64,000 bases of DNA from Enhygromyxa salina (lineage in GTDB: Bacteria; Myxococcota_A; Polyangia; Nannocystales; Nannocystaceae), in contig NZ_PVNL01000117.1 in assembly GCF_002994635.1 (NCBI RefSeq), positions 62,001 through 126,000 of the forward strand, given 5' to 3'. Made by a program: the position numbers and the translations under genes. Shown here piece by piece: positions 43,430 to 53,017 of the stretch (positions within the stretch are counted from its first letter, which is position 1; each line of letters starts with the position of its first letter). Below the pieces are notes generated by a model, which ran no database searches, was not told the DNA's origin, and saw only the letters and a list, made by a program, of their open reading frames with translations.

Positions 43430-46309
43430 TCAGCGAAGCCGCTGCAGCTCAGCCTCGAGCCGCGCGCGGGTGTTGGGATCTTTGGCGCACGCGAGCCCGC
43501 TCTCGAGGCTGGTGATCGCCTGCGCAGGCAGGCCCAGGCTCAGCGAGCTCTCGGCGTGGCGCTCGTAGCTGCGCACCATCTGGTGGCACTGGGCAGGCCC
43601 GAGCCGCGCGGCGATCGGCGGCAGCGCGGCGTCGATCAGGGGGAGCGCGCGCTGGTGGTGGCCGAGCGCGGCGAGCGACTTGCCAAGCTCGAGCTCGACG
43701 AGCGAGCGCTGAATTCCAGGGGTGGGCATCAGCGCGAGCGCCCGCTCGTAGTAGTCCACGGCCGCGTCCCAGCGAGACTCCCGGGCCTCGAGCTGACCGA
43801 GCAGCCGGAGGGTCTCGGGCAGCGCGTCGCGGTCACCGGTCGAGCGCTCGAGCGAGCGCAGCGCCAGCTCGGCGTGGCGCTTGGCGAGGTCGTAGCGCTG
43901 AGCCACGAACTCGAGCGAGGCCAGGCCCAGCTCGCTGCGCGCGAGCTCGGGGTGATCGACTCGCAGCGCGGCCGCCCGAATGTCGCGGGCCCGACCCAGT
44001 CGCTCGCGCGCGAGCTCGAGCTCACCGCGCTCGTGGGCCAGCGCCCCCGCGTCATGCCAGATCCGCGCGTTGCTGGGATGATCTCGACCGCGGACCCGCT
44101 CGGCGCGGGCGAGCGCGCGGCGATAGTCATAGTCGGCCTGCTCGAACAGGCCCGCTTGATCGCGGGCCCGGGCGAGCGCGTGCAGGTGATCGATCGCGAG
44201 GATCGAGTCACCGGCCTCGATGCCGTCGAGCTGGCGAAGACCCTCGTGCAGCAGCGACTCGGCCCGCGCCGGCTCACCGGTGTCCATGTGATCCAGGGCC
44301 GAGCTCAGCCGCACGGTCGCCTGCAACAGCTGCGCGTGGCGGTTGGCCTCGCTCGAGTCGCTCGCACCCAGCAGCGCGTCGACGTGGGCGCGCGCCGTGT
44401 TCAGTCGGTCCCGGCGCAGCTCGAGGTTGTCGAGCCTGCGTCCAGCCCACACGATCTCGACCCACAGCTCGGCCTCGGTCCGGTGGTCGCCCGTGCGGAT
44501 CGCCAGCTCGCGGGCGCGCTCGAGGTCCGCGCGTCCAGCCGCGCCGCGCCCGGCGTCGATCTCGGCGAGGCCGCGCTGGCGCAGGGCCGCGAGCTCGACG
44601 CTCGGCCACCCGTGCGCCTGAGCCTGGCGAAGCACCGAGTCCGCGCTGACCCGGGCCAGCTCGACGTGGCCCAGCCCGCGCTGGGCGGCCGCCTGGGCCA
44701 GCTCGTGCAGCGCGGGCACGATCAGCTCCGCGTCGGCGCGCGCGACCGCGGAGGCATGCTGGGCATCACAGCGCGAGGGCTCGGGCAGCGCGTCGACGGC
44801 CGCGACCGCGCCCTCGAGCAGCACCGAGTCACCGGTGAGCAACGCCTTGATCGTGAAGTTCACCTGCTCGCGCTGGCCGGCGAGACAGGCCCGGACCGCG
44901 TCGCGGGCCAGGGGATCTTGGAGATGCTCGCCGTCGCGGGCCTCGCTCAGCCACCGCTGCGACCAGTCATCGAGCTCGGCGAGCACCGTGGCCTCGCTGC
45001 CCGCGGCCCACGCCGGGGTCGCCCCCGAGCCAGCGGGGCCGGCGACAGGAGCCGATCCAGGGGAGCCGGCGACAGGAGCCTCACCGGGTCGCGCCAGCCG
45101 AGCGAACGCCTGCGACAGCTCGTCGCGGCGCTGGGCGTCCCAGACCCCATCGAGCACCGGCTCGGGCGGCTGGACCCCCGCGTCGGATCGCAGCGCCTTC
45201 GAGCCGGCCAGCACCGCGAGCGCGGTCATGCCCGCGACGACCCCAGCGAACGCCGCTCGCCGCCAGATCGCTCGGCGATCGCGGCTCAGCTCCGCGACCA
45301 GTGCGTCCATGGTCTCGAACCGATGCTCGGGGCGACGCGAGAGCCCGCGCAACAACAGGCGCTTCAGCCAGCGCGGCACGGTAAATTTGGGTGGCTCGAG
45401 CGGGAACTCGACCGCGCAAGTGTCGAGTCGATAGAGCAGCTCCATCACGCCCTGGGCCGGGAATGGGCGCGCGCCGTAGATCGCCTCGAACAGCGAGACA
45501 CAGAAGCTGAACTGATCGGCCAGGGCCCCGCCCGTGCCCATGAACGCCTGCTCCGGGGCCATGTAGGGCAGCGTGCCGGGACCCGCCAGGCTCCTGGTGG
45601 CGGCCCGATTGTCGTCGCTCTCGTCGCCGATCGTGGGGGCGGCCTCGACGATCAGCTGCTTGGCGACGGCCAGGCCAAAGTCGACGACCCGGACCCGCCC
45701 CTCGGCGCCGATCAGCACGTTGCTGGGCTTGAAGTCGCGGTGGGCCAGGCCGGCCGCGTGGGCAGCCGCGAGCCCGCGCCCGGCCTGCGCGTAGATCGAG
45801 ACCAGCTCGGCGAGCGAGTCGGGCTCCCAGTCGGCCAGGGTCGGCCCGTTGATCAGCTCCATCGCCAGGAAGGTCCGACCTTGGTGGCGCCCGACCTCGT
45901 ACACCTGCACGACGTTGGGGTGAGACAGCCGCGCGAGCGACTGCGCCTCGAGCCGGAGCCGCTCGCACTCGTGACCGATCGAGGTTCGGGTGCCGGCGCC
46001 GCCACGATGGTGGATCAACTTGAGGGCGACGACGCGATCGAGCTCGAGGTCGTGGGCCGAGAACACCTCGCCCATGCCGCCCGCGCCCAGCCGGTCGCGG
46101 ATCATGTAGCGGCCGATGATCGAGCCCGGCGCCGCCGAGCTCCCAGCGTCACCACACAGGCGGATGCTGGGGACCGTCTCACGGCCCTCGCCCCCGGCGA
46201 GGCCACGCTCGCCGCGGGACGAGCGGGTCGCGTAGGCCTGCCCGTCACGCGAGAGGGTCTCGGTTGCGAGGTGGCTGGTGTCCAGCTCTGGTGACGGCGA
46301 CGCGGTCAT
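43430..46309 (-). CDS. Ser/Thr protein kinase with C-terminal TPR domain
   Basis: A 959-residue transmembrane kinase. The Ser/Thr-rich N-terminal 65 residues precede the catalytic domain, with G-rich GAGGMGEVF, K97, HRDFKPSNV (190-198) and DFG (210-212). A membrane helix (AAFAGVVAGMTALAVLAGS) lies near 350-372. Some 550 residues of TPR-like helices follow (LLQATVRLSSALDHMDTGEP, ELALRSLERSTGDRDALPET). It is a paralogue of the kinase at 26445. ATG 46309 is preferred to the in-frame start at 46339. Confidence 0.92.
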   Translation of the reverse strand: MTASPSPELDTSHLATETLSRDGQAYATRSSRGERGLAGGEGRETVPSIRLCGDAGSSAAPGSIIGRYMIRDRLGAGGMGEVFSAHDLELDRVVALKLIHHRGGAGTRTSIGHECERLRLEAQSLARLSHPNVVQVYEVGRHQGRTFLAMELINGPTLADWEPDSLAELVSIYAQAGRGLAAAHAAGLAHRDFKPSNVLIGAEGRVRVVDFGLAVAKQLIVEAAPTIGDESDDNRAATRSLAGPGTLPYMAPEQAFMGTGGALADQFSFCVSLFEAIYGARPFPAQGVMELLYRLDTCAVEFPLEPPKFTVPRWLKRLLLRGLSRRPEHRFETMDALVAELSRDRRAIWRRAAFAGVVAGMTALAVLAGSKALRSDAGVQPPEPVLDGVWDAQRRDELSQAFARLARPGEAPVAGSPGSAPVAGPAGSGATPAWAAGSEATVLAELDDWSQRWLSEARDGEHLQDPLARDAVRACLAGQREQVNFTIKALLTGDSVLLEGAVAAVDALPEPSRCDAQHASAVARADAELIVPALHELAQAAAQRGLGHVELARVSADSVLRQAQAHGWPSVELAALRQRGLAEIDAGRGAAGRADLERARELAIRTGDHRTEAELWVEIVWAGRRLDNLELRRDRLNTARAHVDALLGASDSSEANRHAQLLQATVRLSSALDHMDTGEPARAESLLHEGLRQLDGIEAGDSILAIDHLHALARARDQAGLFEQADYDYRRALARAERVRGRDHPSNARIWHDAGALAHERGELELARERLGRARDIRAAALRVDHPELARSELGLASLEFVAQRYDLAKRHAELALRSLERSTGDRDALPETLRLLGQLEARESRWDAAVDYYERALALMPTPGIQRSLVELELGKSLAALGHHQRALPLIDAALPPIAARLGPAQCHQMVRSYERHAESSLSLGLPAQAITSLESGLACAKDPNTRARLEAELQRLR

Positions 46310-46450
46310 CAATGGATTCCGGGCACCGCCCGAGCCCACAGGTAGTGTTCGAAAGGACAGAGATCGTCACGGAATTTTGATGGCCCAACTCACGTCGCCG
46401 CAGAACCCTCGGACCGTGGGTCGAAACTCCCCAGTGTCGACACTTGGGCC

Positions 46451-47173
46451 ATGTTTGCGCGAGGCTCCGACAACACCGCATGTTACGTTGCGTTCGTGGC
46501 CCTCACTCCCGACCGCGTCCGCGCATACCGAGACGACTACCGCGCAGAGTGGATCAGCGAGCGCTATGGCGGCTGGCTGCACCTCGCGACGCTGACCGCG
46601 ATCTGCGTCACCGCGATCTGCATCGCGCTGGCGATGATCGTCAGCTTTTGCTGGACCGAGCTGCTCGTCGTCCCGGCCGCGTGGGCGCTGGCCAACCTGA
46701 TCGAGTACGCGGTCCACCGCGGGCCGATGCATCACCTCAGCGTCGGGATTGGGCGCCTGTACCGGCGCCACACCAGCCACCACCACCGATTCTTCTCGCA
46801 CGAGCTGATGGCGGTCGACAGCCCCCGCGACTTTCACGTGACGCTATTTCCCGCCTGGATGTCGCTGTTCTTCGTCGGCTTGATCGGGGTGCCGATGGCG
46901 CTCGCTACTTATCTGTTGTTCGGCCGCGACGTCGCGCTGCTGATGTACGCCGCCGTCGTGTTCTACTATCTGGTCTACGAGTGGATGCACCTCAGTGCGC
47001 ACATGCCGGAAGACAGCCCGCTCGGGCGGCTACCGCTGATCCGGTTCGCGCGTGCCCACCACGGGCTCCACCACGACGCCGCCAAGATGCGCCGGGCCAA
47101 CTTCAATTTCGCGTTCCCGCTGTGCGACTGGCTGTTTGGGACCCTGGAGAAGTCGCCGCGCGCCGACGCTTGA
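46451..47173 (+). CDS. Fatty acid hydroxylase / sterol desaturase family protein
   Basis: A 240-residue membrane enzyme with three to four helices. Its histidine clusters are those of the di-iron hydroxylase superfamily: HRGPMHH, HTSHHHRFFSH, HLSAHMP and HHGLHH. Members hydroxylate or desaturate lipids and sterols at the membrane. The frame opens at ATG 46451; a GTG at 46496 would also fit. It is divergent from the Ser/Thr kinase gene. Substrate unknown; myxobacterial fatty acids, sterols or sphingolipids are candidates by inference. Confidence 0.85.
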   Translation: MFARGSDNTACYVAFVALTPDRVRAYRDDYRAEWISERYGGWLHLATLTAICVTAICIALAMIVSFCWTELLVVPAAWALANLIEYAVHRGPMHHLSVGIGRLYRRHTSHHHRFFSHELMAVDSPRDFHVTLFPAWMSLFFVGLIGVPMALATYLLFGRDVALLMYAAVVFYYLVYEWMHLSAHMPEDSPLGRLPLIRFARAHHGLHHDAAKMRRANFNFAFPLCDWLFGTLEKSPRADA

Positions 47174-47228
47174 GGCGACTCGCGCGAGGCGCAGCTTTTG
47201 TGGTAGCAAAGGGTCGAAGATCTCGACC

Positions 47229-47765
47229 ATGCGCATCCGAAATCTATCCTCGAGCCTCACGATCTCTCTTTGCTTGCTGCTGACCGCGGGCCTTGGTCTG
47301 ACCAACCTGAGCGGTTGCGACAAGAGCAAGCCCGCCACCGACGATCCCTCGACGACCAGCGGCGGGGCTGCCGACTCCGGAGGCGACGACGCTGCCGCGG
47401 CAGCGCCGGCCGAGGAGGCCCCCGCGACCTGGGCAGACATGGATCGCGGCGAACGCATGACCTTCATGGGCACCAAGGTGCTGCCCGAGATGAAAGAGTC
47501 GTTCAAGGGCCAGGGCTTCGACACCTTCAAGTGCGCCAATTGCCACGGCGAAGACTACAAAGAGGTCGACTTCAAGATCCCCAACGACCTCACGCCGCTC
47601 AACCCCGACAACCCGATCCAGTCCGGCATGGATCTCGACGAAGAGATGACCAAGTTCATGGTCTCGAGCGTGCTCCCACAGATGGCGGAGCTGCTCGGGA
47701 AAGAGACCGACGTGACCACGGGCAAGGGCGAGTTCGGCTGCCTCAGCTGCCACCTGTCCGAGTAG
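47229..47765 (+). CDS. Lipoprotein with two c-type haem motifs
   Basis: A 178-residue lipoprotein (lipobox NLSGC, C30). A Ser/Gly/Ala/Asp linker is followed by a domain with two CxxCH motifs, CANCH (102-106) and CLSCH (171-175) just before the C-terminus. The segment between includes methionines that could be axial ligands (MDLDEEMTKFM). Likely a periplasmic electron carrier. Its stop abuts the stop of the convergent SDR-CPBP gene with no intervening base. Confidence 0.82.
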   Translation: MRIRNLSSSLTISLCLLLTAGLGLTNLSGCDKSKPATDDPSTTSGGAADSGGDDAAAAAPAEEAPATWADMDRGERMTFMGTKVLPEMKESFKGQGFDTFKCANCHGEDYKEVDFKIPNDLTPLNPDNPIQSGMDLDEEMTKFMVSSVLPQMAELLGKETDVTTGKGEFGCLSCHLSE

Positions 47766-49397
47766 TCACGAGAGCGGCGTCAGCCACAGCAGCGCGGCGT
47801 CCCAGCCCAGATGCGCCACGAACGGGGCGAACAGCGAGCGCGTGCGGATCGCCAGCCAGGTCCACGCGCCGCCAGCCAGGGCCGCCGCGATCGCGAGCAC
47901 GGGTGGGCCGGTGCTCAGGTGGGCGATCGTGAACAGCGCCGACGACAGCAGCACCGCCGACCACGGCCCCATTCGGTCACTTCGGCCCGCCAGGGCGACG
48001 CCGAGCGCCCCGCGCCAGACCACCTCCTCGCCGGCCACGATCAACGTCAGCAATCCGAGCGCGAGCGGGGGCGCGAGCGTGAGCTGGTCGGACCAGGCGT
48101 AGAGCGTCGTCGTCTCTGACCAGAGCTCGGGCGCGAGTCGAGCGAGCGCGGCCGCGACCCCGAACGCGCCGGCCCACATCACCACCCCCGCGCCGACGCC
48201 CCACCCGAGCGCGGCCGCGCTCGGGCGCCACAGCCGAGCCCAGCGCAGGCCCAGCAGCGTGAGCGCCAGCAGCGACAAGACCCCCTCGAGTCCGGCCATC
48301 CGGGTCCACACCGAGCCCGGCAACCACGGCCCCGCGAGCAGGCCGCCGACCGCGAGCGCGGCGAACCAGGCGAGCCTCCAGCGCTCGGTCCGGTGGCCCG
48401 CCAGATCGCGCAGCTCGAGCGCGGCCGCTGGATCCGGGACCAGGCGGACGCTCGGCAGGCGCGGCTTGAACTCGGCGAGCGCGTGGGTGATTGCGGCTCG
48501 ATCGAGCGGGTCAGGCTGGAGGCCGAGCTCGGTCCGCGCCGGCTCTGGATCCCCGACGACCCCAGCCGCGAGCAGCTCCAGCTGCGAGCGCGTGATCAAG
48601 GGATCGGCCGACGCACGCTCGAGCACGCGAGCGACCGCGCGCTGGACCACCAACGGCGCGGGCACGACCACGCAGCGCCGCGCGACCACCGGACAGCTCG
48701 CGACCCTGTCCACGAGCTCGCGCAGCTCGAGCCGCTCGGGACCGACGAGATCGTAGTCCCGCCCGCTCGACGCTGGCTGCTCGACGCAGCGCATCACCGC
48801 GTCGGCGAGATCCTCGACCGCGATCGGCTGAATCGAGGATCGTCCGCCGCGCGGGGCCGGAAACACTGGCGCCGCGCGGATCGAGTCGGCGAGGTTTCGC
48901 AGCAGATCGTCGCCGCGCCCGTAGATCACCCCCGGTCGCAGGATCGTGATCGCCGGGCCGTCCGTCCGCGCGCGCAGCCGCTGGTCCCCGCGGGCCTTGC
49001 TGTCGAGGTACGCGCCCGCGCCCGCGCCCGCGCGATCGCTGCCCGCGACCGACACGTGGATCATCCGCGACAATCCAGCCCGCCGCGCCGCCTCGGCCAG
49101 CTGCTCGGGGAGCTCGACGTGAGCCCGCTCCCAGCTCCACCCGGCCGTCTCGCGCTTGATGCCGACCAGGTTGATCAGGATCTCGCAGCCCTCGAGCAGC
49201 TGTGGATCGACCCCCCTCGACAGATCGACGGCCCGCAATCGCGCGTCCGCGATGCTGCTGGGCAACCCGTGGGGCGCCCGGGCCAGGACCACGACGGCAT
49301 GGCCGGCGGCGAGCAGCTGCGCGACGACGTGGCGACCGACAAACCCCGTCCCGCCCGCGACCGCGATCACCAAACAGCCCGTGCGCGCTTCATCCAT
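47766..49397 (-). CDS. NAD(P)-binding SDR fused to CPBP (Rce1-like) membrane protease
   Basis: A 543-residue two-domain protein. Residues about 8-310 are an atypical SDR of the NDUFA9/YwnB kind, with AVAGGTGFVGRHVV, RPGVIYGRGDDLL and SIQPIAVEDLADAV. The second half (about 338-540) has six or so membrane helices. It bears the CPBP intramembrane protease motifs EEVVWRG (E457, E458, R462), FTIAHLS (H493) and HLGWD (H529, D533). CPBP proteins in bacteria process or modify membrane proteins, some being myxosortase-type. ATG 49397 is chosen over the distant in-frame start. Confidence 0.87.
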   Translation of the reverse strand: MDEARTGCLVIAVAGGTGFVGRHVVAQLLAAGHAVVVLARAPHGLPSSIADARLRAVDLSRGVDPQLLEGCEILINLVGIKRETAGWSWERAHVELPEQLAEAARRAGLSRMIHVSVAGSDRAGAGAGAYLDSKARGDQRLRARTDGPAITILRPGVIYGRGDDLLRNLADSIRAAPVFPAPRGGRSSIQPIAVEDLADAVMRCVEQPASSGRDYDLVGPERLELRELVDRVASCPVVARRCVVVPAPLVVQRAVARVLERASADPLITRSQLELLAAGVVGDPEPARTELGLQPDPLDRAAITHALAEFKPRLPSVRLVPDPAAALELRDLAGHRTERWRLAWFAALAVGGLLAGPWLPGSVWTRMAGLEGVLSLLALTLLGLRWARLWRPSAAALGWGVGAGVVMWAGAFGVAAALARLAPELWSETTTLYAWSDQLTLAPPLALGLLTLIVAGEEVVWRGALGVALAGRSDRMGPWSAVLLSSALFTIAHLSTGPPVLAIAAALAGGAWTWLAIRTRSLFAPFVAHLGWDAALLWLTPLS

Positions 49398-49659
49398 TGT
49401 TTGAACCGGGTTCCCCCGCGCGAGCCTACCGTCGGGCCGACCAATAGCGAAGGGCGTCCGCAGCGATCGCGCATATCGAGCGAGGAAATACACGCAGTTC
49501 GCAGCACGATCATGGCAGAGCTGGACGCCAGGTTCCGCCATTGATGTTGCTTTTCACAGCTTTTGGCTGGTATTCAGTTAGCTACCCCCAGTAAACCAGT
49601 CCCAGAAGGTGTCCGCAAGCGGGCGAGAAGCCTCGCCCGAGCTGAAAGCAGTGTGGGTC

Positions 49660-51075
49660 ATGTCTAGCCAAACCAAACGTCAGCTCGGCTGCGTGGCGCT
49701 GGTTGCCACGACGGTCACCTGCGCGATCGGAGCGATATTGGTCGGTGCCGAACATGCGGCCGCCAGCCCACCGCCGGCAGGGGCCGGCGCCGCCGAGGCG
49801 CCCGAGTACACCCGCTTGTCGGTCCCGATCCCCGCCAACATGATCGTCGACGGCGGCGGCCCAGCACCCACGCCCACCGCCGAGCCCGAGTACGTCTATG
49901 TCAACATGGACGGCACCAACATCATCTGCAATGGCAATGACGACGCCGTCGCCAATTCCTCGTGGATCGCCTGCCAATACGGGTTCTCGGGCAACTATCC
50001 GGCGTGGGGCGGGACGCCGGCGCAGCGCCAGTCGGTCATGGACGCGACCAAGCAGGACTGGGCGCCGTTCAACGTCGTTGTCACCCAGACGCGGCCCGTG
50101 AGCGGCACCTACACCATGTGCTTGACCGGGCCGGCCAACCACCCGTTCGGCAACGGCGTGCTGGGTATCGCGCCGCTCGACTGCAACGACCAGATGCCGA
50201 GCAACGTGGTGTTCGCGTTCCACAGCGCCAACCAGCTCAATCAGTTCGGCGCCAACACCCAGGCCACGACGATCAGCCAGGAGGTCGCCCACGCCTACGG
50301 GCTCGAGCATGTCAGCAGCAGCTCGGACATCATGAATCCCTACAACCAGGGCGGGAATCCGAGCTTCACGGACACCTGCATTGGCCTGGTCAGCGGCAAC
50401 GGTCAGCCGATCCAGTGCAACCCCCAGCATCAGCAGTTTTGCAACGCAGGCCAGCAAAACTCCTACCAAGAATTGCTCGGCATGTTCGGGGCCAACGACC
50501 CCGACACCGAGGCGCCCAACGTGGTGGTCAGCTACCCCTACGACGGCGACACCTTCGAGATCGGCGCCGACTTCACGATCACCTGCCAGGCCAACGACAA
50601 CCAGGACCTCGCCTCGGTTCAGCTGTGGATCGACGGCGCGCAGATGGGCGGGACCAAGGCCGCGCCGCCGTTCGCCTGGGAGGTCACCAACATCCCCGAG
50701 GGCAGCTACGAGATCTACTGCGTCGCCGCCGACGAATGGGACAACGCCGCGATGAGCCCCGTGATCGGGATCGTCGTCGAGGATGGCGGCATGCCCGGCG
50801 ACGGCGGAGCCGACTCGGACTCGGGCGGGGACTCCGGCGGGGACTCGGGCGGAGCCGACTCGGATTCGGGCGGCGACTCGGGGGCCGACTCCAGCGGGGA
50901 CTCGGGCGGTGACGGCACGGGCGACTCGGGCGGCGTCTCCGGGGGCCTGCCGCCAGGGTTTGGGCTCGACAGTGACAGCGGCTGCGCCTGCGCCAGTGAA
51001 GGGCTCCCCACGCGGGCGCCCGCGTGGATGCTGCTGACGCTGCTTGGCCTGCCACTCCTGCGTCCGCGCCAATAG
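49660..51075 (+). CDS. Secreted metallopeptidase-like protein with altered zinc motif and MYXO-CTERM-like tail
   Basis: A 471-residue exported protein with an N-terminal hydrophobic helix (about 11-32). The central domain (about 75-285) looks like a zincin peptidase. The zinc-binding motif reads QEVAHAYGLEH (207-217), so the first histidine of HExxHxxGxxH is Gln. An Ig-like domain follows (about 290-370), then a Gly/Asp/Ser linker. The tail is GCACASEG, a hydrophobic stretch AWMLLTLLGLPLL and RPRQ, which is the MYXO-CTERM type of sorting signal. It is probably cut and displayed at the outer surface. Peptidase activity is doubtful. Confidence 0.8.
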   Translation: MSSQTKRQLGCVALVATTVTCAIGAILVGAEHAAASPPPAGAGAAEAPEYTRLSVPIPANMIVDGGGPAPTPTAEPEYVYVNMDGTNIICNGNDDAVANSSWIACQYGFSGNYPAWGGTPAQRQSVMDATKQDWAPFNVVVTQTRPVSGTYTMCLTGPANHPFGNGVLGIAPLDCNDQMPSNVVFAFHSANQLNQFGANTQATTISQEVAHAYGLEHVSSSSDIMNPYNQGGNPSFTDTCIGLVSGNGQPIQCNPQHQQFCNAGQQNSYQELLGMFGANDPDTEAPNVVVSYPYDGDTFEIGADFTITCQANDNQDLASVQLWIDGAQMGGTKAAPPFAWEVTNIPEGSYEIYCVAADEWDNAAMSPVIGIVVEDGGMPGDGGADSDSGGDSGGDSGGADSDSGGDSGADSSGDSGGDGTGDSGGVSGGLPPGFGLDSDSGCACASEGLPTRAPAWMLLTLLGLPLLRPRQ

Positions 51076-51121
51076 CCATTCATTCCCTCGACCTCCCCAC
51101 TCCAACCTACCGATCGCACCC

Positions 51122-52258
51122 ATGCTCAAAGCTTCACATCTCGTCATCCCCTGCGCTGCCCTGGCGCTCATCAGCTGCTCGCCGGCCGAGGGCGACCCCA
51201 ACCCATTCACGACCGCCGCGAGCATCGACACCGGCGTCTCCACGACCCTCGAGACCGGGACCGGCAGCGGTGACGGCGACGGCGACGGCGACTCGGGTGA
51301 CGGCGACGGCGACGGTGATCCTGGCGACGGCGACGGCGACGGCGACGGCGTCAAGCTCGATGTGCTCCCAGCCGACACGGGGGTCGACGACGGCCCGGGG
51401 GACGAGAGCTGCGACTTCGTCGATCTGCTGTTCGTGATCGACAACTCCGTCTCCATGGGCGGCTACCAGGCCGCGCTCGGCCTCGCGTTCCCGCAGTTCG
51501 CCGACACCCTCGCGGCCGTGCTGCCCGAGGGCACCAACGTCCACGTCGGCGTGACCAGCTCCGAGATGGGCTACGCCGGATCAGGCAGCACCATGATCAG
51601 CAACGGCATGTGCACCTTCACTGGCGACGGGATGCCGAGCGACAATTTTTACATCACGCCCGACATGCAGAACACCGGCAAGAACGGCGCGCAGGGGCGC
51701 CTGTTCGATCCCGGCGGCGGCCAACACTACTTTGGCTTCAACGTCGGCGACGCCGCCCAGACCGCCGCGCTCGAGACCTGGTTCTCCGACGCCGCCGCGG
51801 TCGGGACCGGTGGGTCCAACATCGAGATGTCGACCGCGCCCGCCGGCTGGGCGTTCGACCCGGCCAACAACGCCACAAACGCCGGCTTCGTGCGCGACGA
51901 GGGCGCTGTCTTGGTCGTGTTCTTCATGACCGACGAGCCCGATCAGACCCCGCTGATGATCAACGGCATGTCCGGCGGCCAAGCCATGCTCGACAAGGTC
52001 GCCGCCGCCAAGAGCGGCTGCGGCGGGCTCGACTGCGTGATCGGTGGTGGTTTTCTGCTCGAGTCGGCGTGCAATGCCCAGGGCAACCTCCCGCTCGACG
52101 ACTTCTTGGAGGGCATGAGCGAGCCCCCGCAGGTCGCCCCGCTGCCCGACGACAACCTCCCGGCGATGCAGGCCGCCGACGAGATGAACGCGCTGCTCGC
52201 CGACACGCTCGCCGACGCGATCGCGGCCAAGTGTGACGAGATCCCGCCCGTCGGGTGA
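51122..52258 (+). CDS. vWA-like lipoprotein with GDGDGD linker
   Basis: A 378-residue lipoprotein (lipobox ALISC, C19). The linker (about 48-80) is Gly-Asp repeats. The domain after CDFVDLLFVIDNSVSMGGYQ resembles a von Willebrand A fold with a MIDAS-like DNSVS motif. VLVVFFMTDEPDQTP is the likely fourth strand. Proteins of this kind occur in large paralogous sets in Nannocystineae. The ligand is unknown. It follows the MYXO-CTERM protein by 46 nt. Confidence 0.82.
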   Translation: MLKASHLVIPCAALALISCSPAEGDPNPFTTAASIDTGVSTTLETGTGSGDGDGDGDSGDGDGDGDPGDGDGDGDGVKLDVLPADTGVDDGPGDESCDFVDLLFVIDNSVSMGGYQAALGLAFPQFADTLAAVLPEGTNVHVGVTSSEMGYAGSGSTMISNGMCTFTGDGMPSDNFYITPDMQNTGKNGAQGRLFDPGGGQHYFGFNVGDAAQTAALETWFSDAAAVGTGGSNIEMSTAPAGWAFDPANNATNAGFVRDEGAVLVVFFMTDEPDQTPLMINGMSGGQAMLDKVAAAKSGCGGLDCVIGGGFLLESACNAQGNLPLDDFLEGMSEPPQVAPLPDDNLPAMQAADEMNALLADTLADAIAAKCDEIPPVG

Positions 52259-52279
52259 CCCGTCGGCTGCCCGCGTTCG

Positions 52280-53017
52280 CTACCCACAGACCGAGTGAGC
52301 GGCGCAGTCCGAGCAGCTGCAGCCCTCGAAGTAGGGGCTGCACTGCCCATTGTCACTGCACGCATCGCCCATGCAGTAATTCTTGTCCGTGCAGTCGGGA
52401 CAGACGCAGTCCTCGTCTTGCGTGCACTGACCGTTGTTGTTGCAGCCTTCGCACACGCACAGCTGGGGGTCGGCCACATCACAGCCATTTGGGAACATGT
52501 CGCACATGAGCGGATCGCCGTCCCCGTCCCCGGTCGAGTCGCCGTCCCCGTCCCCGTCGCCGGTTGGATCCCCGTCGCCGGTTGGATCCCCGTCGCCGGT
52601 TGGATCCCCGTCGCCGGTTGGATCCCCGTCGCCGGTTGGATCCCCGTCGCCCGTGCTCGCGCCCGGCAGGCACAACCCGGCGTCACACATGAGCCCGGGA
52701 TCACAGGCACCGCCGCCCGTGCACGGGCAGCCCTCGGAGCCCACGAGGCAACCACCACACACGTCGGCGTCACAGACCAAGCCGGGATCACAGCCACCGC
52801 CCGGTGTGCACGCACAACCGTCGGAGCCAACCATGCAGCCCGCGTCCGCCGAGTCGTCGCCGCCCTCGGACTGGGTATCGCCAGCGGTCTCGCTGTCTTC
52901 GGCCGCGCTGCTCGCTTGTTCGCCGCTGGTGTTCGCCTCGCTGTAGGGAGTGGGGCTGCAGCCCAGCGCGAACACCAGCGCGAGCGCCGAAGCGAGGACA
53001 GACCAAGTCCGAGTCAT
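52280..53017 (-). CDS. Cys-rich lipoprotein with tandem PTGDGD repeats
   Basis: A 245-residue lipoprotein (lipobox FALGC, C20). Two Cys-rich modules (GCMVGSDGCACTPGGGC, GCLVGSEGCPCTGGGAC) are followed by a PTGDGD repeat and a C-terminal Cys-rich domain (CVCEGCNNNGQCTQDEDC, CMGDACSDNGQCSPYFEGCS). The nucleotide repeat is listed separately. Probably a cell-surface protein held by disulphides; function unknown. Confidence 0.8.
   Translation of the reverse strand: MTRTWSVLASALALVFALGCSPTPYSEANTSGEQASSAAEDSETAGDTQSEGGDDSADAGCMVGSDGCACTPGGGCDPGLVCDADVCGGCLVGSEGCPCTGGGACDPGLMCDAGLCLPGASTGDGDPTGDGDPTGDGDPTGDGDPTGDGDPTGDGDGDGDSTGDGDGDPLMCDMFPNGCDVADPQLCVCEGCNNNGQCTQDEDCVCPDCTDKNYCMGDACSDNGQCSPYFEGCSCSDCAAHSVCG
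52561..52650 (-). repeat. Five perfect 18-bp tandem repeats
   Basis: CGGTTGGATCCCCGTCGC is repeated five times without a mismatch inside the lipoprotein gene 52280-53017. Each unit encodes one copy of a Thr-Gly-Asp-Gly-Asp-Pro hexapeptide on the minus strand. Unit number can change without a frameshift. Confidence 0.95.

Noticed and set aside
52561..52650. Possible CRISPR-like array
   Set aside because: The units are contiguous 18-bp tandem repeats without spacers and lie within a coding sequence.
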